A stretch of 64,000 nucleotides of DNA from Siphonodentalium dalli. Lineage: Eukaryota; Mollusca; Scaphopoda; Gadilida; Siphonodentaliidae. Each line of letters begins with the position of its first letter. Within the stretch, counting starts at the first letter, position 1. The notes below the pieces were generated by a model. It made no database searches. It was not told the origin of the DNA and saw only the letters and a list, made by a program, of their open reading frames with translations. The stretch lies in the NCBI GenBank assembly GCA_032622095.1, contig CP136066.1, positions 95,377,319 to 95,441,318 of the forward strand. Reading direction: 5' to 3'. A program made the translations under genes and the position numbers. Shown here piece after piece: positions 10,637-23,735 of the stretch.

Positions 10637-13600
10637 CTGAAATATAGAGAATAATTATTGCATGAGCCGGATTGTCAAGGAAATGTTTGGCACTTATTTC
10701 AGTCAATCGAACTGATGGGTAAGTAGGCTATAGCCTTGCAACTTACATTACATTTGCCTTCAAATACCCATATGATCGATTCTTCCGAGATAATTTACAG
10801 GCCGATTTCGGTATAGCATCGCTATATACAGGTGGAACAACAAACATTTCACGTTCGAGTATAGCAGCTGTGGTACAGATGCACTTTATTAGATCATGTC
10901 ATGAATCTCTACTATGGCTAACGCCCGTAGAGATAATATTCCACCAATACAAAACCTTGGAACTTTTTGAAGTTTTGACAGGGAACCTTATAAAATCGAA
11001 AACATAACACAGGGAATGTAGTTCTTTGTTATTATCTGTTTCTTAAAAAAACCATTTCACTGTAGGTGAAGGTCCCAACTCGAAATTTCACGATTTAAGT
11101 GACTTTGTGAGCGATTTTGCTTTGGGTTTCTTACAATTATGGAATTTCTCCTCAGTAATTAATTGAATGTTTATTGCGGTATCAGCCCCCAAAAGTTACA
11201 GTAAAGCATGCAATTTCGAGTTGGGACCTTCGCCTACAGTGAATTCCATTAATACACATAATAACTAAGAAATATATTCCCCGCGTTATTTTTCGACTTT
11301 ATAAGTTTCCCTGTCAAAACTTCAAAAAGTTCCCAGGTTTTGTTCTGGGGGAATATTGATGACATGATCTAGCACTTTATATGAATGTTCCCGTTCATAT
11401 TCTCGCATGCGCCATAAGATTATCTACTACGAAATGACTGCAAAACATACCTGGCAAATTTCCGAGTATGTATAAGTAAATATATAGAGGATCTACAACG
11501 AGTTATGTTGGGATATAAGATTTTATGAAACGAGTTTGATAAATTTGATTCACAACGAGTCATAGACGAGTTGTGAATCAAATTTATCAAACGAGTTTCG
11601 TAAAATCTTATAACCCAACATAACGAGTTGAAGGTCTTGTATATCACATGAACAAAACTAGAGCTTTGTGCCTTTTTAAAGTTGGCTGAGACGCTTCACA
11701 ACCGTATACGACAGTATTGTGCTATGTCTTGCGACGAAACATATAGTCCCCCAATTTGCCTCTTTGTTTTTGTGCATATTTTCGTTAGTGCAACGAAGTT
11801 GGACACTAATTGAACTTTATTGAACAAAGCGATCATTTTGCAATGTCTGCTATTGGTGTCAAGCACGGCTTTTCTAAATAGTATTAATCCGCGCGGTAAT
11901 TTACTTGGCACGATGTAAAGTATCACGGGAAGCAGGCGGCGATTACCCACTATTGAGATATAAGAAAATATTTAATGGTGTTTTCTCTGATATTATTGGA
12001 GTTCGTTTGATGTATACCCTTAATATATGGCGCTGAGGTGAACAATTGTATCACATTTGCAGATATCCCAGTTCCTCCCAACTGGGAACTCAAAAGAGTT
12101 TCTGGCACTGATATATTTATATGCATTTATATTGAACTGGACATCTTTTATGACTATAGAGAGATAATTAAAACCTCAAAATTAGGTGACATGTTTTTGA
12201 ACATAAAAAAATATGTCTAGAAACTAAATTAAATCAATATGTAGTTGAATTAGTTTTAAAATAACTAAAAGAGAATCATATAAGGATGCGGACACACGTA
12301 CCACAGTAGGTGTGACACAGTAGGTGTGATAATTTATTATGGTGGAGTTTGGTGAAAATGGTCGTCATTATTACATTGCAATAGAATGAATAGATAGCCA
12401 TGTCGCTTGCTGAATATTCGCACAATGAGTCGACCAAGCTCTACCAGCGTCGCGGTCTATATCTCAAGGGTTTATCTATCTGAATATCTTGTCGCTGTTG
12501 ATCTTTACTCAACAAGCAAACATCGCAAAATAAAAAAAATGCAAGCGGGGAACTGTCTTAATACGCATGAAATTAAAAGAAGCAGATAAACATGCATTGA
12601 GATCATATCAACAAAACGAACTACGTGCATGATATGTGAGTGAATGGGAAATTGCCACCGGGGGTCAATACTATGAAACATAATTTTTCAGTTTTCGCAC
12701 CCTTAACACGGATAATATATATATCTATGATACGCAGGGACGTGGCGACAAGGGGTCGATTCACCCCCTCGGGAAAATATTTTGTCAGCTGGAAATTTCA
12801 AGTACAACCCACAGGGACGTCGCGACAAGGGGGTTGGGTTATGTTTCTCGCTCCAAACATTTTATCAACACGTTCAACAGCTGGAAATTTGATACCTAAA
12901 ACAACATGAATTGGAAATTTTACAACAACAATAGGTTGAACTTGTTCTGTTATTTTGTTTTTTCCAACAATTTATTAGGGGGTATGTTTTGTTTTAGACC
13001 AACATTTGCATATTTACCTCCTTTGGTCAAAAGTTTGGATTGAAATGGCCTATATTTAGAAATTGTCAAACCTTATGGTGTGTCAGCTTGGGTGTGATGT
13101 AGCAGTATGTATTCCTTGTAACTACTGAAATTACCCAATTTATTGAAAGTTACAACGTTAAGAACTTGTCTAGAATGTCTATATAGGGTGTCAAACATAA
13201 ATTGTCGATTTTCACATCCTTAAACCAGAGCATATAACCATCTGATTCGCAGGGATGTAGCCCCCTTATGAAAATGTGTTATCAATGGAAATCTCATAAA
13301 CAGGGACATGGCGATAGTGGTCTTGGGAACACGATGCCTGGCACATTACAGCTGTTCAGAATAGGATGGGCGAGTAGCGCCAAATCGTATGAGTCACAAC
13401 ATCTCTGACAAAAATTAGTGATTAATACAAATAGTGAGTGATACTTGCGGATTATAGCCAACATTAGCATGTAACATGTACTTACCATAATCAATGATAT
13501 ATCCAAGAATGGATAAAAATGACGCGTGTTCCCAATGTGAGTATGATTTTTCGCTCAAGAATGCATTGCGGATTATCCTTTGAGTTTCAATCGTCGACGC

Positions 13601-16600
13601 GAATGCATTTGGTCACGGTAAAGGACACGAATACGAAGATGCAAGCACAGTTTTCATAAATGACTAGAGCATAAATGCAGTGACGTGGCAAGATGCTCTC
13701 TTTTTTTTCGAAACGTCGATATCCAACTGTGTATCCCCACCCCTGAATTATAAACAATTATAAAATTGTTTACCCCGGTTGGCTTCTGATTTTCAAGCTG
13801 TAACAGTAAGTTGTGCACCCCCGCCCCTTGGATTGGACATATTGACTAAATATGACTAACTTAGTGTTAGTCACAAACGTTTTGAGTAACTTTGGTCAAT
13901 TATTGGAATTATTTGCACATAATTCAGCAACTTTAATTTACGCCTTCCAATTGACTAAGAAAAGTCCCCATTTCTTAGTCGTTATGACTAACATCACCCT
14001 AGTAATTTTGATTAATGTTATGCCTCAGTCATGTTGGCTGAACTAAGTCAGTCATCCTGAGGTTTTGTTTTGTTATCAACGTAGACAAATTAAAATACTT
14101 TCCTCTTGATACACGATTCCATCGTTATGTGGAATTTATAGGCATTTTTTTGTTCAAAGGGTGCATATGGAAATTATAGGATGGACACCCCGTCGCCAAA
14201 CTGAGCCCATATAGCCACGTCCCTATCTAGATATATTATAAGATATCGGAGCAGTTTGAAATTATAAAATGACACTCCTATTGGTTTGGTTTGGTTTATT
14301 AGGGTTTATCGACGTTCTAGCCGCTATGCCACACACGACGTTGTCAATTTTACGGATGGAGGAAAGACCACGCAGAGGCTCGATTTCACCGAGAAATCGT
14401 CCCACTGCGTGTAGAAACCACCGACCCCCGGAAAGCAACTGACAAACTTGCCCAGATACACGATTCCGGTCACCCTCCATATGACGGGGTTAGAACCAGC
14501 TTCGTCAGCACTGGACGGCATGTAACGGTGTAGTGCACCTGTCATTCTACCGACTGGCACTCTACCGCACCACTCCTATAACCGAAACCATTAACACGTC
14601 CCTGCTTCGATACACCCCTCCCGATAAAATGGAGCCACGTTACTGCCTCGATGTGTTATGACAAGAGTAGCGGATTAGTTTGAAATAATAGGATGGTCAC
14701 AATATATATAATGCTATACCATCAAAATAATATTTTATTTTCACAAACTGAATGGTTGTAAATTTGTAATTTGTAAAAACAATGATACCAAAATGTTTGT
14801 AGTACTCGGTATTACACTGACTTGTACTTACATACACACACTACAAACGAACCGTTTAATTGTTAACTTGCGCAGACAAGTGGTCATCAACTTAGCAATC
14901 CGTGAACCGATTGGATAGCTCTGATAAGCGTTCACCTCTCAACTTATGATTGGTTATTTCTTTTGTAACTTTGGCCCGCCGTGATTCAATATAGTGTTAA
15001 TCACTCACAGGCAAAGGTTTGTCCGTAAGCAATCTACAATAATCAACAGTAGATCTTTGTGAAATTTGCGAGATTTTGTTAGCTCATCGTTTCATAGTAC
15101 CGGCGTTTTCACTAATCACAATATGATAGCACGCATTGTAACTTCCCCATATAATTTGTTGTCCGTTGTTTTAGCTCTATACACATGTCCGTCTAATTTG
15201 AACTGGTATTCAGATAACACTGATAACATGTGCATGGGAGCAGAGTGGGGAGTTAGTTTTTTCTAAGTTTTACAGCTGCCTTTTAGGGGTTTCACCTCTC
15301 GCCCAGTCTAAGGTATTACAATAATACGGCTAAATTTTCCCTGTACTATGAAACCACTGTGATCGTTAACACAAATTTGTAATTACAAATTAATAAATAC
15401 AATTTGTATTTACAGGTATAAAATTGTTCATAGTATTGACCCCAGGCCACGGTCAAACACAATTCTGGATGATCGATCGTGCATTTATATCGTAGATAAT
15501 ACAACGTAGTAAAACGTAATGAGAAGAGATCAACCTTGGTGAAACGCAATGGGTTAATTGGTCCAGTCGACTCATTGTTCGCAAACTCAGCAGGCAACAT
15601 GGCTAACTATTGCATAGTAATTATGACGACAAATTGTCACCAAATTCCACCATAATAAATTGTCACACCTACACTGCCATCGCTACTGTGGTACGTGTAT
15701 ATGCAGCCAATGGTATTATCTAGTACATTCACTGGTATTCTTTTGAAAATCAGGAAGTATTTTTTTTTTAAATACTTTAAAAGTATCTTTTCTCACGAAA
15801 TAAGCCAGTACTTGCTCTAGCTTTTCGAAGAATCAAAAGGTTTGAAGATGTAGCTTCAATTTTGGAAGATAAAGTTTCTGAAAAAATTCCAGGCATATTT
15901 TGATATTTAGTGCGTACCCAATGTTTTTGTCATTTCATCGTCGCTAAGCATCACATATCACGTGTTACCCCAACAACACTCATGATGGGCAACAAGTCCT
16001 TTTCTGTGGCCTCTCTCTATCACCTATATTCAAAGGGAATGTAAATTTAACTGTTATGACAATATTGAATTCATATAATATGAAATACTCCAATTTGGCA
16101 ATTCACAGGATCCTCATAGTTAGTCATTTAAAGATGCTCTAGTCATTTAAAGATGCTCTATCTCTTCCCGACAACATTTCCAATAACATAACAAAAACTA
16201 AGAGACCATTTCCTTAACCCTTTCTATACAAAATACACAACGACGAGTAGTTCTCTCAAGAGATGTTCAGATAATATTATCTGAACATTTCCCACCAATG
16301 CTCATGAATAATTATTCTCTGGTATTATCTGTTTTCCGCCTGTCGTCTGCTTTTATTACGTGAACAGCCCTCCAAAAGAATAATATACGGGTAAAATATA
16401 TTCTTGCATAACGGAAAGGGAGAATCCATTTACGATAGAAAGTTTAAAAGAGAGGTAGGTAATACGCATAGATTGGGGATTGTAAATATATATATTGCAA
16501 TGCAAGAGTGATTTTATTGAAACGTAATATCGTGTGCTAATTGCAAAACGATAAACCGAAAAGGAAAAGAATTGGTTCATTTAAAAAGAAGATGGTTAGT

Positions 16601-19600
16601 CCTACCGGCACCCTCTATAGGGTGTCAACGCTATAACATAGTCCATGGCGTTGACAGTAATTTGAACATATATTCAGCCATGCGACACCCACCCACCCCA
16701 ATGCAATATTCACACTCATACAAATTCAATGAAGATAAAAATGATAATGCTGAGCCGGTTAATTGCCTTACACGGGTCTTCAATTTTGCGCTTCAAGGAA
16801 GATGCTCTTGATGTAGTAAATGTTACGCGAGAAGAAAGATGATATAACAAGTAGGACATGGACAAAAATGCTAAATAGAATTAACTGAGCCAGATTAAAT
16901 ATCTATACACTTTATTTTCAATCCTAAAAGTAAAATGGACTTATATTATCTTCTTTATCTTCTGTACAATAACACATGACACGAACATTGTGAAAATTGG
17001 CATACCATGTTATATGACTGAAAATTATTACTATTGTCATCACCATAATGAATGTTTATATTTACATATAAGAAATGAACGGCGGTTTCAACGTGGTCAT
17101 GGGATTTTGACCGCGAGAAAAAATCAGCAAACTGAAGGGGTTCATGCGGAGTTTGCTGATTTTTTATCGCGGTCAAAACCCATGACCACGTTGAATCCGC
17201 CATTTATTATTTATATTTATATACTTACGCTCTTTAAACACTTCTCCAAATATGTCCGTTATTTCGTCAAAAACACTTTTTCAAATATCTCCGTTATTTC
17301 GTTTATATAAATAATTTCCTATTTCTATATTTCGCTATTTCGTTGTATTTTCCTATTTCGATTTTGCGTACTATTTCGCTGTATTTTCATATTTCGCTTT
17401 TTCGTTGTATTTCATATTTCGATAATTCGCTATATTTGACATATTATGGGATATGGGATTATATGATAACCAACATTATGATAGTCAGTCGAACATCTCG
17501 TGCCACCCGTGCTCGCGATTAGATGCCACTAGCCATCCAATCGTGATCTTTCGAACCTCGATTACATAGTGTTTGCTATCAAATCCTTGGCGTATTGGCT
17601 GACTAGATACTCAAGCAGTCGGTAATGTCCGACAATCCCCGATGATTTCCGGGACCAATGTGTTCATAAACCTATGAACGACATTGGAAGTGATGTCACG
17701 TTACGTTCATAGGTTTATGAAAGCATTGAATAAGGGGGCGTGTCTACCGTAACACTATGGGGAAATCGGAAGAGATATTAGGGGTATGTAAATATATGAT
17801 TATAACCATACAGTTCACAATACAAATAAAAAAAAAAAAAAAATAATAATAAAAAAAACCTTTCTAATAACAATGAAACAAACGTTTATGAAAATATTTT
17901 TGACGACACGTTTGCCTTATTAGTCCTAAATACCATTTAACATAGAAACATCTTATTTTATGCATATTTGACCAAAAGTTTTTAAAAACACATTGTTCAA
18001 TGTTCAATAGAAATGTTGTCATGTTAAAAACAGTAACATTTCATGTCCGAGTTTGTGGGGGGAGGGGGGATGAGAGTATTTTCCCACACATTAGAAGCAT
18101 TTGATAGTTGGTGTTTCTGTACTCACCTCCATACAACCGTTCTCCTCGTTAGTGTCCAGAAGTGGAATCCATGCAGTGGGAACTAGAACGTTATATGACT
18201 CCAAATCAGTGTAGCCATAATCTTCAAAGGAAAATAAAAACCATGCACACATGCAACTCTTTAGCCTCACAATATGAGAGATATTTTCTATGTAATTTGT
18301 TTTTTTAAGTAGGTCGATAGTGTGTTTAACGGGAATTATTTGCAAAAACTACACTGACTTATCTAGAACACCAACCCAACTATTTATTTATTGACCTCCT
18401 TTACATAAGAGCTTACAAAAGTATTATGCCATGTCGACAATATTACCACGACATAGTATCTCAATAACTGATTATTTACAAAGTAGTTAAAAAAAATGAG
18501 AAGAAATTGCACACCATGTCTCTGCGATCGGCAACATTAGTGCCAAGTGAGCGTTCTCGAACATCAAGCGTTATTATACATGTCCTTTTCATATTGTAGT
18601 GTTCTGGGATAGATACACATTTTAAACTTTCAGCTGCATGTTAGCAGGGACGTGGCTAGAGGGTTTCCGTTAGGGGGTGTCCACCTTGGGGAAATTCCAA
18701 TTGCACCCCCCCCCCCCTTGAATCAGAATCAGACCAAATACAAGTTTTGCATAATAATTCCATTTGCACCCCCCCCTTTGCACATCAGTGCTCAGGCCTA
18801 ATATCCTATATATTCACAAACCATGGTTCTATGTTCCTGGTATGAAAACATTCAAATATTTTAACCTGAAATATTGCATAAATCCTAACATCTAGTGGTC
18901 TAACTCGAGACAAATGCACACGACTACGGGCAAGAGACCAGGACACACCGGGCTGACCATGGTTGTTCGGCCCGGTGTGAGAAAATTTTGAAAACCGCAA
19001 ATCCTAGCATTTGGACTGGCCTCAACTGAAGCTTTCCTATAGTGTTGGGAGTATCAAACCTCATACCCACCCTCAGGTTGGGAAATTCTCCAACTGATGA
19101 CCATTTTAGTCCACAAGTTTGACCAAATGTAGTAAAATATTCTTTTGTTAAATTAATTAGCATTTTTGTATTTGCCACGGGGGAGGGACAAGGACAAGGA
19201 CGAAAATTTTGAAATCTGAACAAGAAAATCGCAAAATCCTAGCATCTAGTCTAGCCTCAAGCCTTCCTAGAGTTGGCAATTTAAAACCTGACACCCCCAC
19301 TTAGGTTGGAAAATTAATCAGCAGTTTTTGACTGGCCACGGCGGAGTGACCAGGACACAAGCTTTCCAAGTATTGGAAATTTCCAACCTGTCACTCCCCC
19401 TAAGGTTGGAAAATTTCCAACTGATGACCTTTGCTGTAAAAAAATTTGACAAAAAATAGGAAAATATGCAAATATTGGTCAAAAAGCAATTAATTCCCCC
19501 CAATAAATTGTTTGAAAATCAAACTACAAGAACATTTTCAACCTATTGTTGGTGTGAAATTTCCAACTAATGTTTTGGCAGGTATGATATTTCCAACTGT

Positions 19601-22600
19601 TGAAAATTTTGACCAAAGTTGGGGGGGGTGAGACACCCCCCAAACCCCCATATCGCCACGTCTCTGCATGTTAGGTCGTGTCACTAATGTGTTTGTCCAC
19701 GACCAGTCACTTGCGTATACATATGAGTTGTGAGCCGTTGTTCAGAATTGCGGAAGATAACACAATTGCTAATGTTGCCGAGAAGAATCGCATTAAGCTT
19801 GTAGAGTTCCAGACCGTCCAAGAAGACGAACACGACGTGTGGGTCATACTGGTTGATTGTGTCACACCAATAGACATAACGCAACCTTTGTTTGGAATCT
19901 GAGTTACATGAGTTGGTGATGTGTTCAATTTCGTTTTGGAAACATTGGTTACGTATATCACAGTTCATGTTGTTGTCGCAGATAGTACTGTTCAGGAGCT
20001 TGACGGGGTGTTTCAGAATGTACTTTTTGTCAGCATTGTCGGCAAGCAGCCGCCCGATAGACCAAACTGACAACGGGTTGTTATGAACATGCCTGCAAGG
20101 TGCGAGGCAATCGTCTGATAGCACCCTTGTTTGCCAGGATTAGCTGTTTTCAGATCTCACAACCGATTTAACTAGCTGTTTCCAAACAGTTTTATTTGGA
20201 AAGAACCCAGACTGCTCAAAATTCTCTATGTATAAGGAGAGGTTATACTCCTTCCGAATTTCACAGATGTCTCTGACAAATCCAGAAGTTTCCACATGAA
20301 ACACATTGTTAAGGTAGAATTTATTGAGAAATAAACGTAGTGGAATATCGCGTGGCGGTGGTAGGGAAATTAGGTCGCAAAAAAAAAAAGTTTCCGCAGT
20401 GTAGCTGAGGCTTTATGGATAAAAGACCCAGGAGACTGAGAGAAAGACCCGTGCTAGCTTTTGATGGTAGGCCTTGAATGTGCTTTACACGCATGGAATC
20501 CATACAATGGGAACAAGAACGTTATACGACTCCAAATCAGTGTAGCCATTATCTTCAAAGGAAAATAAAAACCATACGCACATGCAAATCTTTCCCCTCA
20601 CAATATGAGAGATATTTTCTAACTGTGTAAAAAAAAATAAAAAATTTAAACCCAGATTTTTTTTAGGTAGATCGCTAGAGAGTTTGACAGGAATTATTTG
20701 CAAAATCCACCCTGAATTATCTAGACTATGAACCCATCAAGGATATGCGCTCAGTCCACCATATGAAATTATTACTGTCTGTGTGAAAATAAAACAAACA
20801 GTTTTCATTGCATATTTTAGTTTTTTTGGCTGCCATTTTGCAAAACTATTTTTTTTTGTAGGAAATATCACCATGAATTTGGCATGAAACTACATAATGT
20901 CTGAAAAATGAATCAGTATTGAGAGTTTATTTCTGCTAGATTATTTAAAACATGTCTGAATAATAGTTTTGTTGTTTTATGTTGTTTTGGTCCTTCACAC
21001 GATAAAAAAGTTCTGCAAATGCATGCCAAAAAACTAAAATATGCATTGAAAAATGTTTTATTTAATTTCTCGCAGACAGCCATGATTTCAGATGGTATTC
21101 AGATGGTAGACTGAGCGCATACCCTAGTTGGGTTCAGAGTCTAGATACTGCAGTGTTTTTTTTTATATATTTCATTTAAACTCTATCGATCTACCTAAAA
21201 AAAATCTGGCTTTTTTGTTTTAATTTTAACGGTTGTCACATAACTTGAACATATCTCTCATATTGAGGGTGAACAAGTGCCATTATGGCACTATAACATA
21301 CACTGGTTATAAGGGATAATGATTTTCCCCTTCAAATTGATAGTTTGAAATTGAGATTTATTGAAAATTCACGAACGGAGCTCCCCCTTAAAGGAATTAG
21401 TCTCTCAAAAAAATATTTTTTTATCGTCATAATAATAATAATATATGTCTAACAGACCCATTTCGCCAAGAAAATTCAAAATCGAGCAGATAGTATTTAT
21501 ATTATTATGATATTAAAAAAATCGCGGAAATATCCGAAGTCAGTCAATGAGTGCGATCACATGACTACACTGCGGTCACATGACCGATCATCTGCGTCGA
21601 CGCTTACCGATGACAGCGGTGGGTGGAGCTTGAAATAATTCCGCCAATCGCATAACGAGTTGATAAATTACGCTGGATAATTACCTAAGCCTTTACGATA
21701 AATAGCGATCACGGAATAAAACTGTTTGAATGTGTTGAATTATGAACTGGCTTTACTAGAATGTGGATTATATAACGAATAATGATGGCTAAAATGCACT
21801 TTGATGCGATAAAAGTTATTTGAAATGAGATTAATTTATGCAGAAATGCAATGAGCGAGCGGAATTTCGTGCAAAACTAATTTAACTGTTTCTGAAAGAA
21901 TACAAGTTTGGCCATATACCGGTACTTCATTCTTCGTTGTATGGTACCAATTTCGGAAGCTAGTTTACACATTAGTGTCACCCCGTTGTGCGCTATATGC
22001 GTACAATTAATTACAAATGGGTGTGATTAAAAAGGTGGTAGTTATTGTACTAGTACATGTATCATGATGGCTTGAATTCGTCATAATAATGTTCCTGTCT
22101 GTTTCTTCACAAGAAACATTTTGTGTGGAGAAGTGCACGACTGTGAACAGCTTGCTAAAATCCTTCCAGTCAAGATCGATAAGTGAGTAAACAAAATAAT
22201 TCACTCGAATACACAACAGACTGTTGAAACTACAATAATTATTAGTTAGGCTGCAGTTTGGCATAACGATATTTTTTTTAATTGAAGGCTAGCCTGGCAT
22301 TGTTTTTCAGTTTGTTGTTTGTTTTATTTTACGTTTTGATGGCACATATTGACTTTCTAGAGAGGATTTTTTTTGAATTGTTAGCATAGAAAAACTCCAA
22401 TGATTGCCTCTAATAAAGAGCGTCCATGTTTTCGTCGCGGTGTAGACAATAAAGGGCGTTCTCAATTATGAACGTGCTCTATTTCAATGTCATGGGTGAT
22501 TTTGTATGTGGTATTGTGACAATTAAATATAAAGAGCGTCCATGCTTCCGTCTCCCAAAAGCGGTAGACAATAAAGAGCGTTCTAAATTACGCACTGTGT

Positions 22601-23692
22601 TTGGTTTTTTTGAGGTACTAAATAATGGATCGCTAGCCCGCCCACAACTGAACACACTACATCTACTAGCCATCTTGGAATATGTGGAGATGACAGATAC
22701 TCGCGATATTTATATCGAAAGTAAAACAACAAACAAACACAAAACAAAGGCGCATAAATAGAGTTAACATTATTCAGCCCAGTGTTTATATAAATTTGGT
22801 GGCTTCTTATATATGTATGATCAGAGAGATAATGTTCGAATTCTTTCTATTCACTTTGTGGCATATAGTGTGCAAACAAGTTCGCGACTGACACTGATGA
22901 ATAGTCACTGAGTGATTACAAATCACCGAGTGAATACGCGAGACAATCAAAGCACTATTACTGCCATCTATTTACCAAAACAGACATGTGCCGGCATGTT
23001 AATTATTAATGGCTACAAAAACAACAATCATTCTAGGGGCTATTAATTACTTTATTCACATAGCTATTGTCTTCTATTCCAGATAAACGGCCAAAGCGTA
23101 ACGTAATCTATACACCACACGCGCACATACGACTCCGCATTTTAGTATCGGCTGACTTACGATTACGTCCTCGTAGTCTGCATAATAAACTCCGGCTCCG
23201 AATCTGTGTTTTTAACTCGCTCCCCACAAGTACGTCACTCGTAGTTTAGTCACGGAAATCTCCGAATACCGGTGCTGGTATTATTTATTTATTTTACGGG
23301 TTATTTATTATGCGATCGGAATGGGACTTGGATCATTTTAATCACAACAGGGAGGGCTTTCCAATTGCGTTTTGTAGTTTCTAGAGCGAATAAGTCCTTT
23401 AAGCCAAATAGGAACGAACCTTGATGCCATGGTACTGTCGTGTTCTCGTCTTGTGGAATCTTGGGTCTGATATTCCACACTGGGTGGCCGGCTATATCAG
23501 GCCCAATCAGCTGTTCCATTACATGCATCAGCTTATCAACGGCCCACAGCTTCGCCACCGACTACAATTCAATTCAATGCTTGAATGTTCTAACCATATT
23601 ATGGCATGATAACCGTTCATGTACAAAACAAAATGCAATATACACATGTCATTGGTGTAAACAGATTTAGCATAATTATCTATACACACATC

Positions 23693-23735
<43 letters not shown>

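Noticed and set aside
12038-12220. Possible exon after TTTGCAG with VPPNWEL, WW-domain-like
   Set aside because: Only a few residues resemble a WW start; the second Trp is absent and the frame runs into AT-rich sequence.
16356-16811. Frames near 16.4-16.8 kb as candidates for the missing gene 2 exon
   Set aside because: No PhyH motif (such as GGH or TWY) in any frame, and phases do not fit.
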